64,000 nucleotides of DNA, from contig MU129108.1 in assembly GCA_014904985.1 (NCBI GenBank), positions 44,319 to 108,318 on the forward strand, written 5' to 3'. The DNA comes from Hydnum rufescens UP504 (lineage: Eukaryota > Basidiomycota > Agaricomycetes > Cantharellales > Hydnaceae). Numbering within the stretch: position 1 is the first letter of the stretch; each line of letters opens with the position of its first letter. The notes beneath the pieces were generated by a model. The model was not told where the DNA came from. It was given only the letters and a program-made list of their open reading frames with translations, and searched no databases. A program made the position numbers and the translations under genes. Positions 1-12,080 of the stretch are shown in pieces.

Positions 1-1844
1 ATTGACTTTGTTATGGCCCAGCTGCCTGTAGACTGGCGAGTTGGCATTCTCTATGATGTCGGCTGTCAAATTCACCGAAGTGCTCTCAAGTGGAACCTGG
101 TACCATGCTGGATACCCCGAATCGTATTTGGGATTAGTGTATTCCATGCATATGGCCATCAGTGGGTATGCCAACTGTGGTATCATCCTCAGAAAAGTGA
201 TGGCTGGGGTCTCACTGATGGAGAGGGTTGTGAGCGTCTTTGGAGTGATCTCCGGTGCCTCATTCCAAACCTCCGTGTTGCTGGTTTTCATCGCCGATTG
301 TTCCTCTTGGATGTCCAGATTGAACACCTGGACCGTTCAAAGATGTGTGAAGCTGGTGTCTGGTTGGAGAAATGAGTTAAAGCAACGAAGGCATGGCTTG
401 CTCTTGTTGAGGAGAAAAGAGCTAGGATCCACTACAGCAACAAGTATCTGCAGCTGCAGTTCAAGGAACAACGGGCCTATCAGAGCCGACCCCTGGAGTG
501 ACAATCAAAGAAGAAAGGCTTCCACGCTGTTGAGAAGATTCTATCTGTCCGTCACCGTCTATACGTAGCTCAAGATCTTGTTGATGTTCTTCAGAAGCAA
601 CTACTGTCTGTACCAGTATCGGACACTGTTGCCAGCTGGAACGAAATTGTGGAGATTACATCTGCACTTGTTGAGCAGGAGAAAGTTGTTGTTCGGCTGT
701 CAAAACAAGATGACGATTTGACGGCGGTCCTCAAGCTGGGAGACCCCATGTCATACAACAATCTTATGAAAATGAAGGAGCACCCTTGGTTTGAACACCA
801 GCTCAATATGCGTGCTCTGAAGGCACGTATCATTGCCAAGGCCTGCCAGAAGAATTTCGAGATGGACAATCTCACTGGTGCCTTCAGGAGCAAAGCCATC
901 GGTGAGCAACCTATACTAGGTAGAAAGCTTATAATATTTTACTAATTAGCATTGTTATTTTAGACCACAATACAATGGAACATACCAGCAAGGCCTTGAA
1001 ACGGCGCTATCGCTCTGTCAAAAGCCTTGTTGTGGATTACAATAAATGTCGTCAGAGCATGATCAAACTCCGTGGCTGGCGAGGGATTCCTCGGAATGCA
1101 GTCATCCCTCCCCCCATCGACATCAAGGGTCTTTTCAACCTTGATGTGGACAATGACATCTGGCAGGATGTTGGGCTTGTGGATGACGAGTTTGAGGGGA
1201 AGGTGCCGCCTTGGCTTGGTGATGAAGATGTCCGAAATGGCATCCGACTTGTTCAAGAACTCACAAATTGTCATGATGAGCTTTCTCTCTGTGAACGGGA
1301 GCTGTACTCATTGCAGCTTTGGTTTGAGGAAGAATCTGCGGCACTCATGGCAGCTTTGGGGGCTTGCGAAGGTGAGGAATTGATATTTCCATTTGTTGAA
1401 TAATCTGCTGACATGGCCTGTCCTATAGGGGACCCTGATGTACATTTCCTCATGCTAGAGCGTGTCCAGTGGCTTACAGACTTGGGCAGGAGGTGGGAAC
1501 GCTCAATTAATACTTTGTGCCCAACAGATGTATCAGACGGACTGGATGCACCTGATGCACAGAACACCCTCAGCAAACCTCAGTTGGATCGCATGACTGT
1601 TTTAGCAGAACATGCTGGGATCCAACAACAGACAAGGCAACCTCTAGATGTTCTCCACAACCCGGATGCTGAGGAGAGTGTGGACAGCTCTGATGATGAG
1701 GAAGACTTTGAGCTGGAACCCACTCCCATACCTGGGGATTCTGCCCTCATTGCTGCCATGGACTTGGTTGATAAGAATTGTTCAAGTGATGGAGGGAATG
1801 AGGTAGATAGCAGTGATGAAGAGGAATCTTCTAATGAGTTATAA
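1..1844 (+). pseudogene. KDZ-superfamily transposase, copy 1, 3' half
   Basis: This is the catalytic and C-terminal half of a Kyakuja-Dileera-Zisupton (KDZ) DNA transposase; the 5' part lies outside the window. Visible motifs are ILYDVGCQIHRSALKW (one catalytic Asp region), VFHAYGHQWVCQLWYHP and LTDGEGCERLWSDL (catalytic Glu region), then a helical KALKRRYRSV segment and an acidic SSDDEEDFELEP tail. Three exons are inferred: 1-901, 964-1371 and 1429-1844, with introns 902-963 (62 nt) and 1372-1428 (57 nt). The frame is continuous across all three and is broken only by two in-frame TGA codons at 373-375 and 499-501. The KDZ assignment is family knowledge; the intron positions are my reading and are supported by copies 2 and 3. 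Confidence 0.85.
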
Positions 1845-2105
1845 GTTTTTGTAGTACCTACAGGTTTGTACGTGACCTTGGAAAATAATTATTGGTTTGA
1901 AGTTATTTTCCTAAGTTATTTTCTGGGGCCCCTAGCGGTGAACTTACAAAATGTATGGCCTTTGAAGTTGGTTCCGAGGGGCCCCAGGGGCCCCTGGGGC
2001 ACCTCCAGGGGCCCCTGGGGCCCCAGGCCTATATATCTAACTAGATGGTTTGAATGCAACTCTCGTTGTATCTAGTTAGACATAGATAATTGGCTGACCA
2101 GCCTG
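1845..2105 (+). repeat. KDZ element 3' terminal region
   Basis: Downstream of the KDZ stop lie several GGGGCCCC-type palindromes (1925-2030), then the inverted pair CTAACTAGAT / ATCTAGTTAG around 2038-2080, and finally TGGCTGACCAGCCTG at 2091-2105. The same order, with the same last 15 bases or a close variant, recurs at 10692-10706, 16629-16643, 18708-18722, 22099-22113 and, inverted, 11812-11826. I therefore take it as the end of the element. No clear target-site duplication is visible. Confidence 0.65.
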
Positions 2106-2710
2106 TATCAAATAGTTAAAAAGCCTGGGAGTGGTGCCTGTGGCGGGCACAGATAGGCATGCCTATTATAGGGACTTAGAAAATTTTCATCTTTTGAACA
2201 CCTTTAGACACCGCCTAGACGTGCCTATATAAAAACCACCTCTTAGGTCAAAGGCCAATGCAACTGGAACCCACCTAAGAGGTACCTTTTTGAGGGTGCG
2301 TTAGGTGCCCAAAATGGGCTAGGTGAAATTCACAGGATCTGGTGCTTGGGGATTTCCGACCTCTATGTTGTCTTTTTCCACAAGCCATATACACGACCCC
2401 CCTGCTGAGGATGCTGTGACGCCCTCTGGAGCATTGCATCATCCCCGCAAGGGTCAGCAACTCGGCTGTAGTAATGATTCAATGGTTCAAGATCCCCTTG
2501 CTGGGGATGCTGTGATACCCTCTGGAGTGTTGCGTCCTCCTCGCAAGGATCAAGAACTTGTTAGTTTGGCGCTTCCAACATGGAATGTGGTTTCCTTATC
2601 TACTCTCCTCATTACCTGGGAGTTGTTAGAATCTTCTGCTGAGTGTACGTGGGTCAGCTTACATCGCATGACTTGTCTTACATACCTTAACTGCAGATAT
2701 CACAGAACCC
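2106..2710. repeat. Non-coding stretch with imperfect tandem duplication
   Basis: No convincing gene. Two imperfect copies of a segment of about 65 bases (GATGCTGTGA...CCCTCTGGAG...CGCAAGG) lie at about 2398-2461 and 2494-2559. A short inverted pair, CACCTCTTAGGT and ACCTAAGAGGT, lies at 2238-2283. The stretch may be the 5' region of the downstream ULP1-type gene. Confidence 0.4.
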
Positions 2711-5085
2711 TTGATGTGGGTGGGCTCAGGACAGCTGTTGAAGACCACCCACCATCCAATCGAAGAATATCCAGACCTCTTCTTGCTCACCCTTGCCTCA
2801 GTCGAGATATCAGGCGAGATTAGTACGTTTCTGTCCTACTGTGCTTGTTGCACTATCACTAATATGTACTTAGTCTCCAATTTGGAATGGCCACATTTTT
2901 TTCAACAACCCTGGTGCTTGATGTACAGCAACAGTCATCGGTCCTTCCAGTACATCGATCAGCTCCCAGATGGTTGGTCAAACCCCAAGCCTTCTTTTTC
3001 CTCATATGAAGGCAGTATGGCGCTCAATGGGCCATGGTCCCCCGATACCCTTAACCAACGATACGCCCTCTGCAGTCACTCTCAGCTTAGTTGCCCCTCT
3101 GATTTCACTCGATTCCCTCAGAAGTGGAATAAACATCTCCCCTACCTCCCTTACCTTTATCGCGACCCAACTGATCCAAATATGCCTGGACCTGACGACC
3201 TGGTTCCTCAGGGTGATTGCTTTTACCTGAAGGAGTTGTATTTGAATCCTCTGGCCGATTTTGTCCATTCTGCAAGCACCCTTGCCCGGGGGTGGCACTC
3301 CCAGATGCAGAGAAATGGCCTCCATGTCCCTGTTCCTCTCCCATCATGCAAGCATCATGGTGGCGATGTCCAATATCATTTTAAATACTTGTATGTCACC
3401 AAAGTGCGAATTATGGTGGATGTGGAGATATTCCTTCAGTATGGTTACTTGTGTCGAGGATATGCACAATGGTCAATGCACAAGTTTGTTGCCTGCCTCT
3501 CGCGAGAAGTTGGGATGCCTTGTCCCCATTTCAGGGTAGATAACAAACTTATTGGTCCTGTCTTCCGTGAGGATGACATGGAGGACTCTCATGTCTTTGG
3601 GGTCGTCAGGGGATTAGAGTGAGATGGAGTTCCTGTGTTTGTTGTCTCAGTTTTTGTACCACGGTCAGAGACAGTTTGGGACAGGGTGGGTTGCGCAAAG
3701 ATACCTTGGGAGAACCCGATGAATGTCACACCCACACCTGGGGATAATTTCCTCCCCATATCAGTGGAGTATGTCCCCCCCATTGAACATCCTCTCCCTT
3801 GGTTCTCGGCCCCTAGACGTGGCTACCCAGGGGACTACTCCCAATACAGGGGATGGGGATGGAAGCTATGCTATGAAGAGCAGGCACTTCTCGAAACCTT
3901 GATGGCTGCAACCCCCCAACACCCTTTCATACCACTTATGATGCAGTCCTACAAAGTGGTGGCAAAGTTCTTGGGTCTGGGCCCCTTCTTCTGCACTCGA
4001 AGTTTTCCTCCCTCTACTTTCCCACTTCTGAATCCAAATGCGCCTGGTGCACTAGAATCAGCACAGGTCAATCCTCCGCTGGATCCATTGCTCACAACTT
4101 CGGCTCTTGGGGACCTCGCAGCCTGCCATCTTTATTCAGATCTGCCCCAGATAGTCCTAATGAGCGTAAGTGGCTTTCAAACTTTTCTGTGCAGCTGAAT
4201 TTAACAACCCTTTTCCTGGCTCAGATTCAGAATGTTGCCAACAGGAAGTATGGGCAGAAGCCATGGCCTCACCACCTCCCTTCTCCTGAAGGTCTCAGTA
4301 CGCTTCAAGTCAGTCGGGTCAATGATGATGCCATCAACTTGTATATTGATGTGCTGAAGATGTTTGCTCACCCTACTGTCCATGTCTTCAACACTTTTTT
4401 CTTCTCACACTTGTGTGATGGTTTCACCAAAGTGGCATCATGGCACAAAAATCTTCGTCATCCTGTCTTTATGTACATGGAGTGAATTGTCTGCCAATCC
4501 ATCTCAGATCCCAGAACCACTGGGCAGTTGTCTCTATTGATTTCAAGAGATGCATTGTCACGTACCTGGACTCAATATTTCAGCTTCCCAACTTCGAATT
4601 TATTAAGATGATTGTGGCCAAATACTTGGCAGACCTCACTGCCCATGAGTCATGTTCTTTTGACCTTGAGGCATGGACTTTTGTTGGGTCTGAGGAGACT
4701 GTGAGTGAGATCTTTTGTCACTAGTTCTTTTCTGACCATGGTTACTTAGTCTCCACAGCAGATGGGAGTCATAGACTGTGGGGTTTTTGTTATGGCCAAC
4801 CTTCATAACTGTGCTGGGATTCAGCCTTGGAAGGTTCTCCACCCAACTGAGGTTGTTGCGGCAAGGGTTCAGTTCACAGTTGACACAATTCAAGGGGTCA
4901 TCAACTATCCCCGTCAACATGATTCTGTATTGGAATCAATCTTTCCATCTTGCAGGCCTCCAGCTCTCATCCTCCCCGATGAGTCCAATTACATTCCTGC
5001 TGACATGACCTCTGTTGCCCCTCATCTGTTCAATGAGAGGATTCACGGTTGGATGCTGAGTCCTCTCATCATGGGAGCCGTCTGA
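2711..5085 (+). pseudogene. ULP1/SENP-like cysteine protease (C48) with long N-terminal region
   Basis: The C-terminal third has the order of a ULP1 SUMO-protease fold: HVFNTFFFSHL, then NHWAVVSIDF with the catalytic His, then TYLDSI with the Asp, then Q-MGVIDCGVFV with the oxyanion Gln six residues before the catalytic Cys. The N-terminal 480 or so residues are not recognised. Exons fit as 2711-4165, 4225-4700 and 4759-5085, with introns 4166-4224 (59 nt) and 4701-4758 (58 nt), both in phase 0. The gene is broken by in-frame TGA at 3620-3622 and 4483-4485 and by a one-base frameshift near 4488-4495. ULP1-like domains are known companions of KDZ/Zisupton and other eukaryotic DNA transposons, which fits its place beside KDZ genes. 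The start codon is uncertain. Confidence 0.75.
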
Positions 5086-6507
5086 ACACTGTGGATGCTG
5101 GAGAGCAATCTGCAATGGAGATGAAGTTCAGCTCCATCTCAGTTGATAGTCCGCCTCTGCTTCCTATTGTCACCCTTCCTGCTCCTGCTGTCCCTTGTGC
5201 TCCTGCTGTCCCTCCCACTCCCACTCCTGCTCCCATCGTCCCTCTTGCTCCTGTTGCCCCTCTTGCTCCTGTCATTCCTCCCACACCCATTGTTCCTCCC
5301 ACACCCATTGTTCCTCCCACACCCATTGTTCCTCCCACACCCATTGTTCCTCCCACTCCCATTGTTCCTCCCACTCCCATTGTTCCTCCCACTCCCGTTG
5401 TTCCTCCCACTCCTGTTGTTCCTCCCACTCCTGTCATCCCTCCCACTCTTGTCATCCCTCCTGCTCCTGTCATCCCCCTTGTTCCTGTCGCCCCTCCTGC
5501 TCCAGTTGCCCCACATGCTGTAGCTGCCCTCACTGCTGCAGTTGCCTCCCCCTGTCAGGTTACCCCTCCTGCGTCCGTTGCCCCTCCCACACCCATTGCC
5601 CCCATTGCTGCAGTTGCCCCCCCCGCTGCAATTGGCCCCCCTCTTTGGTTATTCCTCCTGCTCCTGTTGCCTTTCCTGCTGTTTCCCTGCTGCCATGGCT
5701 TCCATCCCTGCTTTGGGGACGTGGTATGTTGTTGCCATCAACAAATGGCAGGTTGATGAAGCTGAAGGACAGAATGCTCACCTATATGAGCAGGAGGCCT
5801 TGGAAGAATTCCGTCCAATGGGTGCATTGGCAATGAGTCGCTCTCATGCCAACAAAAAACAGTCAAAGAGTCAAGGATGTATTGTGTACAAGATGTTCAT
5901 CTATTTTAAGGACCAGATACAGGCACAAAGTGCCTTGGAGAATATTCGTGCGATAGCCAAGGTGCGAAATTATCTAGGTGTTGAGTTTATCACACTCCCC
6001 AATGTTGATTATGCTGGAATTGGGTGCAAGGCTATGGACTTGCATTATGCCTCTGTGGTGTATGATCGAGCACAGTCACTGGAGGAATGGGATGCCTTAC
6101 TTACCATTGCACCCAGTATTCACATCAACTCAGCACAGATGGGGCCCCAATTTCTTGAGCATGACCTCCACCCTCTTCCCCCCCAACTATCGCCTGGTAA
6201 TGTACACAAAATGGCCGCATGTTCCTTCACCACCAATGATTTTGAGATGTGTATTACCCTCCAAGAGCAGAATGAAGGCCCTGACTCTATCAGTCTCGGG
6301 ATTCAATGGTTTATGATGCTGCTTTGTGCCTTCTGGTCAAGAAAGCCTGCAACATTTAAGACCAGACTCTCTCCCTCACATGTGGTTCTTCGCAATGAGC
6401 TGGTCAGGTTTTTGGATTGGTTTGGGTACACTGAAGAGTTTGGAGTCTCAGAGACTTTTGGGATTAAATCCAATATGAAATGGCATCTGGTCATTGAGCT
6501 GCCTTGA
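5049..6507 (+). pseudogene. Pro-rich hexapeptide-repeat protein, frameshifted
   Basis: The first part reads as a Ser/Pro-rich leader and then a PPTPIV-type hexapeptide array in frame 3 (5049 onwards). The array continues in frame 2 (PPSLVIPPAPVAFPAVS), and from about 5690 in frame 1 as MASIPALGTWYVVAINKW and a further 260 residues of ordinary composition ending at 6507. Two shifts therefore lie at 5600-5690, where there are runs of six to eight C. I do not recognise the C-terminal domain. It directly follows the ULP1-type gene and overlaps its end, so it could also be that protein's tail. A gene of similar plan lies on the minus strand at 50394-53017. Confidence 0.5.
5278..5470 (+). repeat. 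18-bp coding minisatellite
   Basis: About ten tandem copies of an 18-base unit, CCTCCCACTCCCATTGTT with variants, encode PPTPIV/PPTPVV. The period equals six codons, so unit gain or loss keeps frame. Confidence 0.9.
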
Positions 6508-7017
6508 CATATGGGTTTTTTTTTTATCTACATTGCTTGTTCCTACATTGTTTGTTCTCTGCGACAATGTTATTATTACTTGTTTGGTACCCCTCATCGG
6601 CAGAATCCGAGGAGTTGAACAGCTCCATCTGTCGGCAGGACTCATAATCTCATCCTATCACTTTCCGGGTCTCACAGTTCTTCCATCATGTTTTGGCATA
6701 TGCTCCATTGCAACTTCAAGCTAGACGTTGGGCTACACTTCATGTTGTGGCTTTCCGTCAGCAGGAGGTGCTATTGGATATCACCTTATTGCTCCCTGGT
6801 AGCATATCCCATTGGTGCATCCCATCAGCACACTTCATCGACACTCACAGCTCATTGTGCTCATCTGTGGGCTCGCATTCTGTTGGTCTGTGCGCCCCAG
6901 GTTGAGTGAGGTGTAACAGTGTTAACTATTATCTCCACAACTGTTTTATCCTGTGCGTATCTCTGCTCTATGCAGCCCTCAGTGAAATTCACCTCACAAT
7001 CTTCTCTTAGTGAGAAT
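6508..7017 (+). other. Inter-genic stretch, possible coding remnant
   Basis: An open frame from about 6640 to 6905 (HHVLAYAPLQLQARRWATLH..) looks protein-like but has no recognised domain. It may be a tail of the preceding gene or the start of the KDZ gene. Nothing else is seen. Confidence 0.25.
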
Positions 7018-9902
7018 ATGTCAACCCATGACCCAAATACCAGTGGCTCGAGAAAGAGAAAACGGGGGTCCAGTCCACCACAAAACAGTATGACTGACCC
7101 CTCCTCCACATATACAAATGCCTTCAAGGCAGGTGTGGCCTTGTTCCAGGATGTGGCTGATACTTGTCCAAAACCTCCCAGACATGCCCATCATGGGATC
7201 TCAAAGAAATCGGTGGCTCCCAGAACAATTCTTCCACAGGAGCCCTCAAGTTTGACAGGTCATAAAGGCCCTAAGAAACTAGCACTGATCACAACTTCTT
7301 CTGTGTGGAAGTTGGACAAGGAGACTGGCACATTTGTTACTGTCATGCCAGTGCATAAGGCTGTTAACCGGCCTGCATGACCAGCAATCTCAGCACCCCA
7401 TTATCATTGACCTGTATCATCTGCCATGTCATCCGTCGATCTCCATGACAAGGAACGCCACACATTGCTGTTTTCTACTGCAGTAGGTGGCAATAGTACC
7501 CCTCGTCATGAGGCTCCATTGCCAGAAGCTGTGGAATGCCCGTTTTCTGTACAATATCCAACATACGCCAGAGGTTTAGATCACTTCTCAGTGGAGCAGG
7601 CGCTGTCTTGTCATGCACATTGCTGGGCTGCCACAGCATGGAGGTGGGATCATGAGATTATCCCCTCCTTAATTCGTCCATATATGGAGTACATATGCTG
7701 GTCAAAGTGGGGCCAATCTCACATAGATCATGTGTTGGTCAAGTGTTCATGTGGTGGCCCTGCAGTATTTAAGGTGGTTACTACTGTTTACATGGATCGT
7801 ATGTAGTTTTGCCTTAATATCATGGTTAGATTCTAACTAACAGACAGACTTCCATAGGTCTTGGCAGCATTGAGTTATGCATGTGTCAATGTACAACTGC
7901 GAGTGCTCCAGTTCAACTAGTAAAGCAGGGATTATTTCCTTGCTCGCCTGTTTATCCGGCCCTTGCAATCAACCTGGAAATGCTGGAATTCGCTCTGACA
8001 CTATTTGTCCATCTCACTCCGAATGAAGCCGCATGGTGTGATGCTCTCACAATGTTCTTGTCAAAGAGAGGACATGTATTTGATGCAAAAGACTCATTCT
8101 GTCAGAGATTTGGGACTGCACTGCACCAGTATCAAGTTCTGATATGAGTTGTCAATGCTGAAATGGACAAGCAAATAGGCATTGCCCATCAGGAAGTCCT
8201 ATCCCAAGACCCCATCGAATGAGAGGCTGTCATGTCTGAAGTGATACCTTTACCAAAGATTGATGTGATCACCCCTATCACACACCAGCTGTATGTCAGT
8301 GCCCTGAGCAGCAACAGCCTCACTATTCACAAGCCCACTGCTTCTCAGAGTGTGCCCACTGTTTCTCATGGTGACTTGCCAAGTACTGATGTCCCAAACC
8401 TGGACCCCCCTCATAATCCTCATCTTACTCCATCTGATTATATTCATTCTTGATGCCCATTATGTGCTGGAGCTGGCGGTCAGACCACAGGAAGCAAGCT
8501 GTAAGTAATGTCTATGTAGTTCTTAACTCTTACTTATGAAGCACCCTTTGTAGCCCTGAACTCTTCATATGCATTGATGCTTGCTTTGCTTTGTGCCAAA
8601 ACAAGGACTATGACCAATGTCCAGGCCACAAGAAACAACCTGGTGTCCAAGATCCTCACATCATCACACCAGGAACACATGAAGTACCCCACAGTTTCCT
8701 GGAAGCTTGGAAAGTGAGAGTCGAGGCTGCGCGCTCCATGCAACATGAAGGCAATAATGCCAAAGCCCCAAGATGATCTAACAAAGGCAAGTATGCACCT
8801 CATGATGATCATGGAGACGCAATCGAACCAGGGCTACGAGTCCCCAATTCGTCTCTTGATTCCTGTGGCAAGTCCTTTGTGGCAGCTGATGGAAACAGAA
8901 TAAAGACACCTGGGGACCATTTCTCTGACACTGGAGTGATAGCTGCAGTCTGCCAACATGATTGTGTGATTGTCTATGCCAGTATGTGGACTCCTGGTGA
9001 ACAGCAGTTCTATGCCTTTGCCCTTATTGATGCAGTCATGGCTGAGCTTCCTGAGCATTGGCAAGTTGGTATCCTGTATGACATTGGCTGCCAGATCCAC
9101 CACAGTGCTCTCAAATGGGATCTTCTGCCACAGTGGATGCCATGCATCATATTTGCCATCAGTGTTTTTCATGCATACAGTCATCAATGGGTGTACCAGC
9201 TGTGGTATCATCCTCAGAAGGGGGATGTCTGGGGGCTGATGGATGGTGAGCATTGTGAGCGTCTGTGGAGTGACCTTTGACATCTTATTCCCAACCTGCA
9301 TGTTTCCAGATATCATTGTTGGTTGTTCATCCTTGATCTCCAAATTGAACACCTAGATGATGTTAAGTTGTCCCAGGCTGGAATCTGGTTGGAGAGACAT
9401 GTGAAGTTGACGATGGAACATCTTTTTCTTGCTCAGCAGAAGAGGTCAGCAATTATCTACAGTGACGAGTACCTTCAAGCACAATTTGAAGAACAATGAG
9501 CGTATCAAAGCCGACCTTTGGAACAACAATCCAAGAAAAAGGGTTTCCATGCTGTTTGAGAAGATCCTTGCTGTGCATCAACGCATTAATGTGGCTCGTG
9601 ATTTGGTCAGGGCTCTCCAGCAACAGCTTGTTGCTGCCCCAGTGGTGGACAGCATTGCCAGTAGGAATGAGATTGGCGAGATAATGTCCACAATTGCTGA
9701 GCAAGAGAAAGTCATCTCATGTTTATCAAAACAAGATGAGGATATGATGGCAACATTGCAGCTTGGTGATCCAGTCTCATTCAAGCAACTGCAAAAAATG
9801 AAACACCATGCATGGTTTGAACATCAGCTGAACATGCGTGCCCTCAAAGCTCGGATTATCGCAAGGGTGTGCAAGAAAAATTTCGAAACTCATAATCTTC
9901 AG
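7018..9902 (+). pseudogene. KDZ transposase, copy 2, N-terminal and catalytic parts
   Basis: From N to C the frame gives a basic leader (GSRKRKRGSSPP), the CxC cysteine cluster (CSCGGPA, then CMCQC...GLFPCSPVYPAL), the first catalytic Asp in ICIDACF (about 8570), YDIGCQIHHSALKW (about 9080) and DGEHCERLW (about 9245). Introns fit at 7799-7857 (59 nt) and 8501-8553 (53 nt). At least eight in-frame stops lie at 7378, 7408, 8145, 8220, 8451, 8774, 9278 and 9497, and all are TGA. There is also a one-base insertion near 9560. The last two stops fall where copy 1 has Arg. The gene ends abruptly at about 9902, where the hairpin array begins, and the C-terminal exons are missing. Confidence 0.85.
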
Positions 9903-10706
9903 CCACGCAAAAGAGCAGCAAAGCTGCTCTTTTTGCGTGGTTTTTAATTTTACTAACTTAAAAGTTGTCTTGTAGGTCTCAACGTCCCTGCAAATGAATA
10001 CAGAGGCAAAACCCCGCCCCCCCCCTTTTCGACGCCGCGAACGACGGGCACCCATACGACCCCCGTACGTACGAGTGAGAGTACACGGCCCAGTACCCCA
10101 CACCACTGCAGCGGTGTGGGGTACTACAAGGTATTTTTTCTTTATTTTTATTCCTTATTCTTGTGGCGCAAAAAGAGCAGCATAAGCTGCTCTTTTTGCA
10201 CTGCATTGTTTAACTAATTCATTAATTAGTTCTCTAAATATTGGACCGAGCCCGCACGAACCCCGACCACAGACCGCCGGCGACGGCTGTGAACGAAAAC
10301 CGGGAACGAAACCGCAAGGCCGCACGAACGAAACCGTGAGCGACTCCCCTTGAGGGATCACCCAAATGGAACCAGAGGCCCTGACTGGGTGAATTCCAGG
10401 TAAGTGTTTTTTTCTTTAGCTACACTTGCACAAGAAACAGCAGCCTCTGAGGCTGCTCTTCTTGGCACAGGGTGAGCCCCACTGGGCGAGCCTATGGTTG
10501 TATATACTAAATATAATAATAATATAATAATAATAATATATATATAAATTAATAATGCATAATCTGGCAGGGCCCCTGGGCTGCTTGGGGGGGCCCTTGA
10601 TTGTATTGCAGGGCCCCCAGGGCCCCTGGTAAAAACATCTAGTTAGATATAATAAATGCAAGGCTCATTATATCTATAATGATGTGAAAAGTGGCTGACC
10701 AGCCTG
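9903..10706 (+). repeat. Hairpin-intron array, element i
   Basis: The array starts inside an intron-like unit. Palindrome B lies at 9903-9940 (CCACGCAAAA...TTTTTGCGTGG), with branch TACTAAC at 9951 and acceptor AG at 9974-9975. Exon-like 9976-10130 ends in palindrome A (10092-10125) and donor GT at 10131. The next B is at 10166-10201 with acceptor AG at 10228-10229, and exon-like 10230-10399 ends at donor GTAAGT (10400). The last B is at 10427-10468. An AT-rich microsatellite (10501-10550), GGGCCC palindromes (10566-10635), the CATCTAGTTAGATATAAT inverted pair and TGGCTGACCAGCCTG (10692-10706) close it. The upstream flank is KDZ copy 2, in the same direction. Confidence 0.75.
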
Positions 10707-10797
10707 CCAAAGACCTTGTTCTAATAATGGATATTTTCTAAGTTCACTGGCACAAGGGGAGGGGCCCCAATTATTATTCAAAATTATGTAAGTTAAA
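10707..10797 (+). repeat. Duplicate of KDZ 3' flank
   Basis: This stretch is nearly identical to 12006-12095 in the same orientation (CCAAAGACCTTGTTC ... AAATTATGTAAGT). The copy at 12 kb belongs to the 3' end of KDZ copy 3. Here it is cut by the sequence gap, so a misassembly or a nested insertion is possible. Confidence 0.7.
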
Positions 10798-10822
10798 NNN
10801 NNNNNNNNNNNNNNNNNNNNNN
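10798..10822. other. Assembly gap
   Basis: Twenty-five N. The true distance and the link between the two sides are unknown. Confidence 1.
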
Positions 10823-11811
10823 TCTCAGAGACTGGGTGGAGGCTGTTGAAACCAAAGCAAACAAGCCAGTGAAGGACATTCAAAGGAGCTTGTTCCCAGA
10901 GAATTCCGATGATTCCAAGATGTGTTTTCCAAGGACTCCTTCAATCAGCTCCCTGGCTGGAAACCATGGGATCACCACATCAAGTTAAGCAAGGGAGCCC
11001 AGCTACCTCCCCCAGCCAAAATTTTCCCACTCTCCCCAGCTGGAGCAAAAAGAAGCTCAATGACTTCCTGAAGGAAAACCTGGCCTCCGGTTGGATCCAC
11101 CTTCCAAATCCCCTATGGCTCGCCCCGAGTGTCTTCATGAAGAAAAAAAGATGGAGGGTTTTGGCTGGCCCAGTGACTACCAGAAACTCAAATGACATCA
11201 CTGTTAAGAATGCATACCCTTACCTCTGATCTCTGATGTCATTGACCAACTCTGAGGAGCCAAAGTGTTTGGGAAACTGGACTTGTAGTGGGGCTTCCAG
11301 AATATCTGGGTGGCAGATGGAGAAGAATGGAAGGCAGCTTTCCAGACCAACCAAGGACTGTTTGAACCCTTGGTCATGTTCTTTTGGACTTTGCAACTCT
11401 CCAGGCACCTTCCAAAACATGATGAATGATGTCCTCTGAGAATGGATTGACAATGGAGCATGTATCATATATCTGGATGACATCTTGAGCTTTGCCAAGA
11501 CATGAGAGGAGTAATGTCCATGGAGTCCACAGGATCTTACAGACACTCTGGGAGAACAAACACTTCCTGAAGCCAGAGAAGTGTGAGTTCTTCTGGGACT
11601 GGATCAAGTATCTGGGGATGGACCCTATCAAAGTTGCAGGTGTGATGGAGTGGCCAGAGCCCAAAAACTTGAAGGAGACACAATCATTCCTGGGGTTCAT
11701 CAACTTCTACCACTGGTTCATTCAGGACTTTGCTATAGTTGCCAGGCCTTTGAATGACCTCACCCAGAAAGACACTCCTTCCAGTGGACTGATGCTGAAT
11801 GTAATGCCTTC
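10823..11811 (+). pseudogene. Ty3/gypsy reverse transcriptase fragment
   Basis: Broken frames follow the RT core in order: PPPAKIFPL-like, KKLNDFLKENLASG, a degenerate KK..RPVQDYRKLN region, ISDVIDQLRGAK, WKAAFQTNQGLFEP, the IYLDDIL active-site motif at about 11467, NKHFLKPEKCEFF and ETQSFLGFINFY at about 11680. Many stops and shifts are present. CpG is rare, as in the neighbouring old repeats. The fragment is bounded by the sequence gap on the left and by the KDZ terminus (11812) on the right. Confidence 0.85.
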
Positions 11812-12013
11812 CAGGCTGGTCAGTCACTTTTGCCCATCATATTAGATATAATGCACATTGCATTTATTATATCTAATTAGATGTATTTACTGTGGTCCCC
11901 CTGGGGGCCCCTGGGAGGTGTTTTGGAGGCGGGTATCCTACAGCCAGGGCCCCTGGGGGCCCCAAGAGACTTTTAGGGGCCCCAAAATGGCCTTGGGACT
12001 GCCTCCAAAGACC
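11812..12013 (-). repeat. Left 202-bp terminal inverted repeat
   Basis: The sequence runs from CAGGCTGGTCAGTCACTT, through an ATATAAT...ATTATAT stem and GGGGCCCC palindromes, to CTCCAAAGACC. Against the right copy I see only one C-to-T type change and two one-base indels in G/C runs. Confidence 0.8.
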
Positions 12014-12080
12014 TTGTTCTAATAATGGATATTTTCTAAGTTCACTGGCACAAGGGGAGGGCCCCAATTATTATTCAAAA

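Noticed and set aside
5069..5533. Gly/Val/Thr-rich minus-strand open frame
   Set aside because: It is the antisense of the 18-bp PPTPIV minisatellite. Repeat DNA with a period of six codons keeps several frames open.
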